Program-made: the position numbers and the translations under genes | Shown: piece after piece, positions 8,667-17,528 of the stretch | How positions within the stretch are numbered: the first letter of the stretch is position 1 | Layout: every line of letters starts with the position of its first letter | NCBI RefSeq assembly: GCF_003591485.1 | Contig: NZ_QZCF01000004.1 | Location: 1 to 64,000, forward strand | DNA from: Paenibacillus sp. 1011MAR3C5 | GTDB taxonomy: Bacteria > Bacillota > Bacilli > Paenibacillales > Paenibacillaceae | Direction: 5' to 3' | Length of the DNA: 64,000 nt | The notes under the pieces: generated by a model | What the model was told of the DNA's origin: nothing | Database searches by the model: none | What the model saw: only the letters and a program-made list of their open reading frames with translations

Positions 8667-11600
8667 GTGAAAAAGAAGCTTGTTGCCATCGTACTTTTAG
8701 TTGCTAGTATTGGACTCATCTTTACTTTTAATAATCAAGATGTTGTGTCTGCAAATATAGTCACGACACCTATTTATGCAACAGAGGACACAACAATCGT
8801 TTACGAAGGAATTGGTGCAGGAAAGTTTATGTATGAAGATGGCGGTTTGGGCTATCTTGATGTAGGTTATCAAGGAACCTTTGGAGCACCTCTTGAAGTT
8901 CAAACCCTGCTCAAATATGATTTGCCAGCGATCCCCGCTGGGTATGAGATTCAAAGTGCAAATCTCTACTTTCCTGTAACTGGAGGCAGTCTGAGTGCTG
9001 GAGTTCCCTTCACATTAAAAGCTTCAGCAAGTACAAGTCATGAATGGACTCAAGACCGTGTGACTTCTCTTACATTACCAGCGGCTATTCCTGGCTCTAC
9101 ACAATCTGTTCCTGTAGCAGTCAATGATCCGGTGAGCAAGCCAACTCTTGGTCCTATTGATTTTACGAGCTATATTACACAAGAAGTTCTTAAATCCACG
9201 CCAAGAGCTACATTTATCCTCTCAGGCTTTTCAGCTGAAGAAGCACAAGATGCTAATATTTCATTTCTAGATCATTATATTCAAACAGAGGAAAGTCATG
9301 TTATCACTAGCATTCGACCCTATTTAATTGTTACCTATGCGGAAAAAATTAGCATTGAAATAACAGGTGTTGTCAATGGTGGTCTATACCATACAAATGT
9401 GACGCCCCTATTTAACATGGGTACGGCAACACTGAATGGAAATCCCTTTACAAACGGTACACCTGTAACTGCTGAAGGCTCTTATACGCTTACTGTTACG
9501 CATGGAAGCCAATCAGAAACGGTACAATTTAGAATAGACAAGACCCCCCCGTCAGGGACAGTGGTTGTAAATCAAGGTCAACCGTATACGAATTCTGCTG
9601 GTGTATCGGTTTCCGTGACGCCAGATGCGGGAGTAAATGATATTACTCATATACGATATTCGGTTAATGGAAATCCATATACGACGATGCCTTATGTGCC
9701 AAGCTTTATGCTAGGCATAGGAACCGTTAACGGAGATAAGGTATTGGCCTTCAAGCTCGTTGATGGAGCAGGAAATGAATCTCAGGAATACCAAGTAACC
9801 GTTACACTCGATACGGTAGCGCCAACAGGTTCTGTTGTCATTAATAATGGCAACTCATATACAACGGATCGTGAAGTTACACTGAATCTAACTTTAGGCA
9901 GCGGTGTGACCGATGTGGTTGGCGTACAATATTCAGATAACAATAGTTCTTGGTCAAGTATCGAAGCTTTTAGTACAAGCAGAACCTATATGTTGCCAGC
10001 AGGAGATGGAAATAAAACGGTATATATACGTTTGATTGATCGAGCCGGTAATATAACGGTTATTCAAGATAGTATACTATTGGACACAACAGCGCCAACA
10101 GGGACAGTTGTTGTGAATGATGGCAGAGCTTATACGAATAATGCCAATGTATACGTTGATGTGACGCCAGCCACAGGAGTAACAGATATTGTGAGCATTC
10201 GCTATACAATCAATGGATCAGTGCCAACGACTATTGCTTATACGAATAACTTTACGATTGATGTAGGAAGCACGAATGGAGCAAAAGCCATTACGGTAGA
10301 GCTTATTGATGGAGTAGGACATATATCTCCCATATATAGCGCCATGGTGACGCTGGATACGGTAGCGCCAACAGGAACGGTTGCCATTAATAGTGGCGCA
10401 ATGTATACAACGGAGCAAGTGGTCACGCTTGATTACACTCTAGGAGCAGGCGTTGAGGATGTCACGAGTGTACAGTTCTCGAATGACAATCTTACATGGT
10501 CATCTGAAGCGGCATACAGCGAAAGTATGAACTATACACTCTCAGCAGGCGACGGCAGCAAAACAGTCTATGTCCGATTCATCGACCGAGCGGGCAATAC
10601 AGGCACAGCACAGGCTAGCATTACACTGGACACGGTAGCGCCAACAGGTACCCTAACCCTCACGTCGCCTGTCCTCACGAATGATACAAGCGTGACCCTT
10701 ACGGTTAAAAGCAGCGATGCCAACTTTATGGAGCTGGGCGAGGCTGGTCAGCCTTACGGAGCGAAAATAGCTTACAGCAATAGCGCGCAGACATACACGC
10801 TTCAGGATACGCAGGATGATGGCGTAAAAACCTTGCAGGTTCGCTTGTCGGACTTGGCAGGGAACACAACCGTATTAAATGTAACGGTTACCCTGGATCG
10901 AGTTGCGCCAAAAGGCACCATAGTGGTGAACGACGGTAAGCCGTATACGAATGATGCGGATGTCACAGTTGAAGTGACGCCAGCAACGGGTGTAACGGAT
11001 ATTGTTAGTATGAGATACACTATCAATGGATCGACGCCAACAACGATCGCTTATACGAATAGCTTTATCGTAGACGTTGGAAGCACAAATGAAGAGAAAA
11101 AGATAACAGTTGAACTTATTGATGGTGCAGGCAATGTATCGCCTGTATACACTTCAACTATTACATTAGACACAGTGGCGCCGACGGGAACAGTCGCGAT
11201 TAATGGAGGAGCTGCTTATACAACTGCTGCTGATGTGACACTTAACTTCACGTTAGGAACAGGTGTAAACGATGTAATGAGCGTCCAGTTCTCGAATGAC
11301 AATGTGACATGGTCAAGTGAACAAGCGTACAGCCCAAGCATGAGCTACACATTGCCGGCAGGTGACGGCAGCAAAACCGTCTATGTCCGATTCATAGACC
11401 GTGCAGGCAATACAAGCGCAGCTCAAGACAGCATTACGTTGGATACAACAGCGCCAACAGGCACGCTAACCATCACATCACCTGTCCTCACGAATGATAC
11501 AAGCGTGACCCTTACGGTTACAAGCAGCGATGCCAACTTTATGGAGCTGGGCGAGGCTGGTCAGCCTTACAAGGCTCGAGTAGCTTACAGCAATAGCGTG

Positions 11601-14600
11601 CAGACGTACACGTTGCAAGATACGGAGAAAGATGGCGTGAAAACCTTGCAGGTTCGCTTGTCAGACCTGGCAGGAAACACAACCGTATTAACGGCAACCG
11701 TTACCCTGGATCGAGTTGCTCCAACAGGCAACGTCGTGGTGAATGAGAGTAAACCGTATACGAATGATGCGAATGTTACCGTTGAAGTGACGCCAGCAAC
11801 AGGAGTAGCGGATATTGTAAATATGAGATACACCATTAATGGATCGACGCCAACAACGATCGCTTATACGAATAGCTTCATCATAGACGTTGGAAACACA
11901 GATGGAGAGAAAAAAATTACGGTTGAGCTTATGGATGATGCAGGCAATGTATCGCCTGTATATTCGTCAACCATTACTTTAGACACGGTGGCGCCAACGG
12001 GAACAGTTGCAATAAATGGCGGAGCTGCTTATACAACAGCTGCAAAGGTAACACTTGGCTTTACACTAGGAGCAGGGGTGACGGATGTTGTCAGCGTACA
12101 ATTTTCTAATGACAATGTGACATGGTCAGATGAACAAGCGTACAGTCCAAGCATAAACTACACACTGCCAACAGGCGATGGCAGCAAAACCGTCTATGTC
12201 CGATTCATTGACCGAGCGGGCAATACCGGCGCAGCTCAGGCAAGCATTATACTGGACACGGTAGCGCCAACAGGGCAGCTAGTCATTAACAATAACGATG
12301 ATTTCTCAAATTCACTTAAGCTTGAGCTGACATTAACAACTCCTGATTCCAGTGAATTGGCTGGAATTCAGTTCTCATCGGATGGAGCAACATGGTCGGC
12401 GCTTGAAGCCTATACGAATTCAAAGCAATGGCTTGTAGAAGGCAATGGCAAAAAAACGGTTTATGTAAAGTTTATTGATGCCGCTGGAAATGAATATATG
12501 GCATCTAGCTCTATATATGTGGATACAGTAAAGCCGATTGTATCTATTGCGGTTGAAGATGGAGCAGCAATTACGTTCAGTAATATTGTAGATTTAACGA
12601 TTGATGCATCTGACCCAGGACGAGAGCTGGACACGCCTAAGCTTGTCATGGAATTGTCTCATGACGGTATTAGCTGGCTGCCTGCGGAGAGCTATGCTCA
12701 ACATAAAGAGTGGACGGTAAGCAGTGGATTTGGTACAAAGCAGGTCTATGTACGCATGATAGATGAAGCGGGCAATGTATCAGACATTGCAAGTGCCACT
12801 ATGGTTTATCGCTCTATTCCTAAACTGAATAGTAATACGGTAAATGCGATAGAAGATACTCCGTATCCATTGGCACTGTCAGATTTCACATATACGAATG
12901 ACGATAGCGTGAAGCCGGACGCCTATACGCTAGTTTCAATGCCGGAGCATGGCTTACTCATACTGGAGAATAAAGAGATTGAAGCTGGTGCAGTGCTTAC
13001 AGCCGAACAGCTTGCCAAAGTTATCTATGTGCCTCAATTAAATTGGTTTGGAACGGAGCAGCTTGAGTGGAATGCCAGTGCAGATGGTGTTGCAGCAGCT
13101 TCGAATGCAGTTCTCACTATTCAGGTTGCAGCGGTAAATGATGCTCCAGAAGCTGAAGATTTGGAATTGATCAAAACGAATTTTAGCCCGGCAGAAGGAA
13201 CAGTTGTTGCCAAGGATATAGAAGGAGATACATTAACCTATCATATTGTGGATGCTCCAGCAAAGGGGCAGGCAGTGATGGATGCTAACACAGGAACATT
13301 TACATTTACACTGGATCGAAATCAAAATGGTACGTATGCATTTACTTATCGGGTGTTTGACGGTACAGACTATTCGGATATCGCTACAATAACCATCAAG
13401 TACACAGTGAGCATCCCTTCTGCCGAAACGCCAGCACCAGCGCCAACGCAAGTTATGCTGAGGCTTGGTGAACATGGAACTGAAATGGCGGTTGCAGGCC
13501 AGGTCAATGAGCAGGGAAGCTCTATTGAGGTTCATTTAACAGAGGAGCAGCTTACGCAGTTAAACAAATCGCATGAAAATCAGACTGTTGAATTGAGCTT
13601 AACTGGGGCATATTCAGATGCCAAGCTCATAATCTCCGATAAAGCGCTAGATAAGCTTGCTGCAAACGGCAATAGTCTGCTATTTACAACACCAGGCTTA
13701 CAATATAAATGGAGCAATCAGGATTTAAAACAAATGCTAGCGGCAAATCACAGCCGTTTTGTAATGAGCATAAAGCATGAATCTGGAGAAGTACTGGCTA
13801 ACGCACAGGAGCAAGCGAAAAAAGGCACTTATCAATTAATCGGAGCTCCGATTACAATTGAGCTATCGGCGCATAGTGAAGGAGCTAATCCGTTGCAGCT
13901 GCAAGGGCTTGGTGCAATCGTGCTAAGTTCAACTGGTGCGGGAGAATTGCCAACTGCTTTGTTGAAGCTTCTGCCTAATGGCGTGCAAAGCCCGGTTTTA
14001 GCAACAATCGCAATAAAGGACCAAAGCTATCAGGTTCATGTAATCAACTACGGATCAGGCACTTATACGCTGATTCGCAAGAAGCCTGGATTTACAGACG
14101 TTTCTGGCTGGTCAGTTGCAGCCATAGATACATTGGCTTCCAAGCTTATTCTTAATGGTGTGAATGAAACATCCTTTGAACCTACGCGCGCTATCACAAG
14201 AGCTGAATTTGCTAGTATCATTAGCAAGGCTCTTGGGCTAGTAAACATCTCCGGCAGCGTGAATTATACCGATGTTGCTGCAGGGGCATGGTATTCAGAT
14301 GCTATAGCAGCGGTGGCGAAGCTTGGCTTTATGAATGGTTACCCGGACGGTACTTATCGACCATCTCAGCAGATTACTAGAGAAGAAACGATGGTCATTG
14401 TAGCGAGAGTGCTAGACTATCTTGATTTTAAAAGTAGATTATCCGACTCTGAAGTTGACAGTATCCTGGGAGGATACAGCGATCAAGAGCAGCTTAGCAA
14501 CTGGTCCAGAAAAGATATTGCCTTCACCGTACGAGAAGGGATTATTATGGGCAACAATGGAAAGCTGTCTGTAGAAGATCAAGTGACGAGAGAGCAGGTT

Positions 14601-14645
14601 GCTGCAATTATCGTTCGTTTGCTAGAGTATGCAGAAATTCTCTAG
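8667..14645 (+). CDS. Giant SLH protein with DNRLRE/CBM-like head, Ig-like and cadherin-like repeats
   Basis: 1992 residues from a GTG start with gaaggaag upstream. A signal peptide (MKKKLVAIVLLVAS..., VVSA near 29) is followed by a domain at about 35-230 (TLLKYDLPAIPAGYEIQSA, ITQEVLKS, SFLDH) resembling DNRLRE/CBM96 carbohydrate-binding modules. About a dozen Ig-like units follow to about residue 1385, each beginning near TLDTVAPTGTV and carrying SVQFSNDNVTW, AGDGSKTVYVRFIDRAGNT. A cadherin-like pair (NAIEDTPYPLALSDFTY and a second unit, about 1390-1590) and a unique beta-rich segment come next. Three SLH domains start near 1809, 1867 and 1937. Likely a wall-anchored, polysaccharide-binding surface protein. 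It is AT-richer than the neighbouring SLH gene, so the two are probably not recent duplicates. Confidence 0.88.
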   Translation: MKKKLVAIVLLVASIGLIFTFNNQDVVSANIVTTPIYATEDTTIVYEGIGAGKFMYEDGGLGYLDVGYQGTFGAPLEVQTLLKYDLPAIPAGYEIQSANLYFPVTGGSLSAGVPFTLKASASTSHEWTQDRVTSLTLPAAIPGSTQSVPVAVNDPVSKPTLGPIDFTSYITQEVLKSTPRATFILSGFSAEEAQDANISFLDHYIQTEESHVITSIRPYLIVTYAEKISIEITGVVNGGLYHTNVTPLFNMGTATLNGNPFTNGTPVTAEGSYTLTVTHGSQSETVQFRIDKTPPSGTVVVNQGQPYTNSAGVSVSVTPDAGVNDITHIRYSVNGNPYTTMPYVPSFMLGIGTVNGDKVLAFKLVDGAGNESQEYQVTVTLDTVAPTGSVVINNGNSYTTDREVTLNLTLGSGVTDVVGVQYSDNNSSWSSIEAFSTSRTYMLPAGDGNKTVYIRLIDRAGNITVIQDSILLDTTAPTGTVVVNDGRAYTNNANVYVDVTPATGVTDIVSIRYTINGSVPTTIAYTNNFTIDVGSTNGAKAITVELIDGVGHISPIYSAMVTLDTVAPTGTVAINSGAMYTTEQVVTLDYTLGAGVEDVTSVQFSNDNLTWSSEAAYSESMNYTLSAGDGSKTVYVRFIDRAGNTGTAQASITLDTVAPTGTLTLTSPVLTNDTSVTLTVKSSDANFMELGEAGQPYGAKIAYSNSAQTYTLQDTQDDGVKTLQVRLSDLAGNTTVLNVTVTLDRVAPKGTIVVNDGKPYTNDADVTVEVTPATGVTDIVSMRYTINGSTPTTIAYTNSFIVDVGSTNEEKKITVELIDGAGNVSPVYTSTITLDTVAPTGTVAINGGAAYTTAADVTLNFTLGTGVNDVMSVQFSNDNVTWSSEQAYSPSMSYTLPAGDGSKTVYVRFIDRAGNTSAAQDSITLDTTAPTGTLTITSPVLTNDTSVTLTVTSSDANFMELGEAGQPYKARVAYSNSVQTYTLQDTEKDGVKTLQVRLSDLAGNTTVLTATVTLDRVAPTGNVVVNESKPYTNDANVTVEVTPATGVADIVNMRYTINGSTPTTIAYTNSFIIDVGNTDGEKKITVELMDDAGNVSPVYSSTITLDTVAPTGTVAINGGAAYTTAAKVTLGFTLGAGVTDVVSVQFSNDNVTWSDEQAYSPSINYTLPTGDGSKTVYVRFIDRAGNTGAAQASIILDTVAPTGQLVINNNDDFSNSLKLELTLTTPDSSELAGIQFSSDGATWSALEAYTNSKQWLVEGNGKKTVYVKFIDAAGNEYMASSSIYVDTVKPIVSIAVEDGAAITFSNIVDLTIDASDPGRELDTPKLVMELSHDGISWLPAESYAQHKEWTVSSGFGTKQVYVRMIDEAGNVSDIASATMVYRSIPKLNSNTVNAIEDTPYPLALSDFTYTNDDSVKPDAYTLVSMPEHGLLILENKEIEAGAVLTAEQLAKVIYVPQLNWFGTEQLEWNASADGVAAASNAVLTIQVAAVNDAPEAEDLELIKTNFSPAEGTVVAKDIEGDTLTYHIVDAPAKGQAVMDANTGTFTFTLDRNQNGTYAFTYRVFDGTDYSDIATITIKYTVSIPSAETPAPAPTQVMLRLGEHGTEMAVAGQVNEQGSSIEVHLTEEQLTQLNKSHENQTVELSLTGAYSDAKLIISDKALDKLAANGNSLLFTTPGLQYKWSNQDLKQMLAANHSRFVMSIKHESGEVLANAQEQAKKGTYQLIGAPITIELSAHSEGANPLQLQGLGAIVLSSTGAGELPTALLKLLPNGVQSPVLATIAIKDQSYQVHVINYGSGTYTLIRKKPGFTDVSGWSVAAIDTLASKLILNGVNETSFEPTRAITRAEFASIISKALGLVNISGSVNYTDVAAGAWYSDAIAAVAKLGFMNGYPDGTYRPSQQITREETMVIVARVLDYLDFKSRLSDSEVDSILGGYSDQEQLSNWSRKDIAFTVREGIIMGNNGKLSVEDQVTREQVAAIIVRLLEYAEIL

Positions 14646-14732
14646 CCTTATGAAGGAATGGTTCGAAAATGAGATGTGACAGGCTTGAATCAACTAGTTG
14701 TATGGATGTGCCATAGTAGCAATACTATAAAG

Positions 14733-14766
14733 AGAGTTCAGGGGAATGTACCTGAACTCTTTTGTA
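14733..14766 (+). terminator. Terminator of the 1992-residue SLH gene
   Basis: Perfect stem agagttcagg / cctgaactct with an 8-base loop, followed by TTTTG. Confidence 0.85.
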
Positions 14767-14894
14767 TTTAACTGTAATATAAGAGAAGGGTGTGAAATGA
14801 ACAAAAATTTTGCCATGCGGTCACATGGGGCCAACTTGGATAGTTATACAGGGTAAGCGGCAAGAAAATGAAAAGAGAAAGGAGGTTCACAATC

Positions 14895-15863
14895 ATGGAT
14901 TTGAAGAAACACATTGATCAGGTTCTGCACGGCGATGTTCATGCATTTGAGATGATTGTTCGTCATTTTGAGAAAAAGATATTTTCATTTTGTTACTTCA
15001 TGCTTGGCAATCGGCAGGAAGCCGAGGACGCGGCGCAAGAGGTCTTTTTTAGGGTACCCGATATGAACAGCGATTTGAATATTGATCGATTAATTCACAA
15101 CATGAAAGAGACCAAGATACTCGATGCCGAGATAGCCGGTAAAGTGATGCAAAAGGTACATTCCTTCCATGGCAATCAGCGTGTTCAAAAACAGCAGCGG
15201 TTCAGGATCAGCCCCATCTGGACTGCGGTGTGTGTTGTATTATTGATTTCTACTGCATCGGTAAGCGCTGCTGCTCTCCTCAAAACCAATTGGAATGGAA
15301 TACAAATTAATATAAGTGATTATGGCGAGAGTGCGTCCCAGCCTGCGGAGAAGAGTGATATCTCCTATAAGGAGAAGCTTGAGGCGTTTTTGTTTAAAAT
15401 GTCAGATGTTTGGGAGACGTTATCCGTAGATGAAGCAGCGAAGCAATTTTCATACCCTCTATTGAGACCGCAAGATAGCAAATTTACACTTGTGAAATCG
15501 TTTGGTGCCGTACTGAAGGATCCCAATTATCGCGTGAAGACAGTAGATGAATGGGTTGTGGGCGGATTTTACGATTTCTTTCAGTGGAAACAATCAGATA
15601 TTGTGGTAAGACAATATCTAAATGGGCATATGACGGATTCTTTGCGAGATCCCAGCAAGACGCTGGAAATAAACTATGGAGCTTCATGGGAATATGTTGA
15701 GATTACAGATGATATACTGGCTATGTTTGAGGGCGAATATGGAGAGAATTTCTTATTAGTAAGCTATAGAACGGCTGATCTTAACGTCATTACTTTAGAA
15801 ATAAGCGGAGATCTGAAAAAGGCCGATATGGTCGCACTTGCAAAGACATACGTAGAGAAATAA
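14895..15863 (+). CDS. ECF sigma region-2 fragment fused to a membrane anti-sigma-like protein
   Basis: 322 residues. I chose the ATG at 14895 because ggagg lies 10 bases upstream; an in-frame ATG at 14868 has no such site. Residues 1-54 read like the start of an ECF sigma factor (VLHGDVHAFEMIVRHFEKKI, CYFMLGNRQEAEDAAQEVF), covering regions 2.1-2.2. The promoter-reading parts, region 2.4 and region 4, are absent. From about residue 57 (MNSDLNIDRLIHNMKETKI) it reads like a cytosolic anti-sigma N-terminus, then a single membrane helix (about 106-129, TAVCVVLLISTASVSA) and an external domain of about 190 residues ending ITLEISGDLKKADMVALAKTY, reminiscent of DUF4367. The simplest reading is an in-frame deletion joining an adjacent sigma/anti-sigma gene pair. 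Whether the product still works is unknown. Confidence 0.7.
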   Translation: MDLKKHIDQVLHGDVHAFEMIVRHFEKKIFSFCYFMLGNRQEAEDAAQEVFFRVPDMNSDLNIDRLIHNMKETKILDAEIAGKVMQKVHSFHGNQRVQKQQRFRISPIWTAVCVVLLISTASVSAAALLKTNWNGIQINISDYGESASQPAEKSDISYKEKLEAFLFKMSDVWETLSVDEAAKQFSYPLLRPQDSKFTLVKSFGAVLKDPNYRVKTVDEWVVGGFYDFFQWKQSDIVVRQYLNGHMTDSLRDPSKTLEINYGASWEYVEITDDILAMFEGEYGENFLLVSYRTADLNVITLEISGDLKKADMVALAKTYVEK

Positions 15864-15868
15864 TGGTG

Positions 15869-15900
15869 ATAAGAGGGCATTTCAAAGTGCCCTCTTATAT
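15869..15900 (+). terminator. Terminator after the sigma/anti-sigma fusion
   Basis: Stem ataagagggca / tgccctcttat with a short loop, directly after the stop codon. Confidence 0.75.
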
Positions 15901-16041
15901 TCGTCTGGCCAGATCCGCGAGCAATAAAAGGATGGCGCTAAGCACTGCTGTGGGGGATGACCACCTTATACGAATGATTGACCGATAAGCTTACAACAAA
16001 ACGATCCGACTAACTAGCGTTCCTGTGAGTTGAATCTATAT

Positions 16042-16713
16042 TCATCGATATTTACTATAAGGTTTTAGTTCCCTTTGATAAAAGTCATACAATTGATGAA
16101 TAGAAGAACTTGATAAAATAGGAGTGGCTCGTTCAATATCTTTCCGTTCCCAATCGTACCAACGCATTTCCTTTAACATGTCGATTTCTTGGTCTGTGAA
16201 GCGTTTCTTTATCTCTTTGGCAGGATTGCCGCCTACTATTGTATAGGGTGGGACATCTTTTACAACAACCGATCCCGCCGCCACAATGGCGCCTTCGCCT
16301 ATTCTCACACCGGGCATAATCATGGCGTTCATGCCAATCCAGGCATCACTTTCAATGATGGTATCACCTTTCGGTTCGTACGAGCCTGCAATCTGTTCCG
16401 CAAACGGATAAACCGTAATCCAATCCGAACGATGATTGTGATTGCCACCCATTAGAATAATAACGCCACTTGCAATGCATACGTAATTTCCTATAATTAA
16501 TTTATCTAAAACCCAACCAAAGTCTTCTGCGGGATTAAATAACTTTCTTGATTTTTCGTCTCCCCAAAGGTATCTCACGCATCCATCTTCAAAATCATGC
16601 TGATCATAATAACCAGAGTAGTAGGAGTATTCCCCTACTTCAATCATTGGATTGGTGACCATATCCTTCAGGTATTTGATTTCCGACCAGTGGTTAAACC
16701 GATGCTCTGTCAT
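16042..16713 (-). CDS. CatB/Vat-type acyltransferase (left-handed beta-helix)
   Basis: 223 residues. Hexapeptide repeats (IIGNYVCIASGVIILMGG, IGMNAMIMPGVRIGEGAIV, IVGGNPAKEIKKRF) mark a left-handed beta-helix acyltransferase. The block GGNHNHRSDWITVYPF, with H94 as the likely catalytic base, is the signature of xenobiotic acetyltransferases of the CatB (chloramphenicol) and Vat (streptogramin A) group. Length fits the 205-220 residues usual there. These enzymes transfer acetyl from acetyl-CoA to a drug hydroxyl. Chromosomal homologues are common and the substrate cannot be read from sequence. A gaggaataact site precedes the ATG; the gene stands alone. Confidence 0.8.
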   Translation of the reverse strand: MTEHRFNHWSEIKYLKDMVTNPMIEVGEYSYYSGYYDQHDFEDGCVRYLWGDEKSRKLFNPAEDFGWVLDKLIIGNYVCIASGVIILMGGNHNHRSDWITVYPFAEQIAGSYEPKGDTIIESDAWIGMNAMIMPGVRIGEGAIVAAGSVVVKDVPPYTIVGGNPAKEIKKRFTDQEIDMLKEMRWYDWERKDIERATPILSSSSIHQLYDFYQRELKPYSKYR

Positions 16714-16883
16714 AGTTATTCCTCGCTTCCAAGTAAATGTAATTCTTTTACTTAGAAGCTAACTGCAATGGCGACATTCTTTAACCGTTTCAAACGACGA
16801 ATCATCGTCCTCATCCTTTTCTTGTTGATGGGGACATTGTAACAACGAATCTTTTGCAGGTCAATTCGAAGGGAGTCATTACC

Positions 16884-17459
16884 ATGGCCAATAAAAATGA
16901 AATTGCACCAGAATTGTCAGCCGAACAGCGCGAAGCATTGTTCAAAGCAATGAAAGCCCGATTCGAGAAAAACATGAACCGGCATGAGAGTCTAGTATGG
17001 GCGAATGTACAAGCTAAGCTTGAGGCAAACGCCGGGAAGCTGTGGTCACTACATGAGATGGAGAGAACGGGCGGGGAGCCGGATGTCGTTTATCAAGATG
17101 CGAAGACGGGCGAATATGTCTTCTATGATTGTTCGGCAGAAAGCCCAAAAGGCCGCAGAAGCCTGTGCTATGACCATGCCGCGCTGGAGTCGAGGAAAGA
17201 ACATAAGCCGGTAAACAGTGCTGTGGAGATGGCTTCTGAAATGGGCATCGAGCTGTTAACGGAGGAACAATATCGAAAGCTGCAGGAGCTTGGGAATTAT
17301 GATGCAAAATCCTCGAGCTGGGTCATCACGCCTGCCCCTATAAGAAAGCTTGGCGGGGCAATCTTTTGCGACCGTCGCTACGATACTGTCTTTGTGTACC
17401 ACAATGGGGCAGAGTCTTATTATGCTGCAAGGGGTTTTCGTGGTTGGCTGAGGGTTTGA
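16884..17459 (+). CDS. DUF4256 family protein
   Basis: 191 residues from the ATG at 16884, preceded by gaaggga; an upstream in-frame ATG at 16854 lacks a ribosome site. The sequence contains MKARFEKNMNRHESLVW, LHEMERTGGEPDVV, YDCSAESPKGRRSLCYD, KLGGAIFCDRRYDTVFVYHN and ends AARGFRGWLRV, recognisable as DUF4256. The family is small, cytosolic and of unknown function. No enzyme motif is evident. Confidence 0.8.
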   Translation: MANKNEIAPELSAEQREALFKAMKARFEKNMNRHESLVWANVQAKLEANAGKLWSLHEMERTGGEPDVVYQDAKTGEYVFYDCSAESPKGRRSLCYDHAALESRKEHKPVNSAVEMASEMGIELLTEEQYRKLQELGNYDAKSSSWVITPAPIRKLGGAIFCDRRYDTVFVYHNGAESYYAARGFRGWLRV

Positions 17460-17491
17460 ATTTTGGTGAGGAGTCAGTGCATTTATAATAA

Positions 17492-17523
17492 CAGCTAGCA
17501 AAGGGATGAACCTTCACTAGCTG
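17492..17523. terminator. Hairpin between convergent DUF4256 and iron permease genes
   Basis: Outer stem cagctag / ctagctg and inner stem aagg / cctt around a short loop. There is no T run on either side, so terminator function is only inferred from the convergent position. Confidence 0.4.
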
Positions 17524-17528
17524 AGGGC

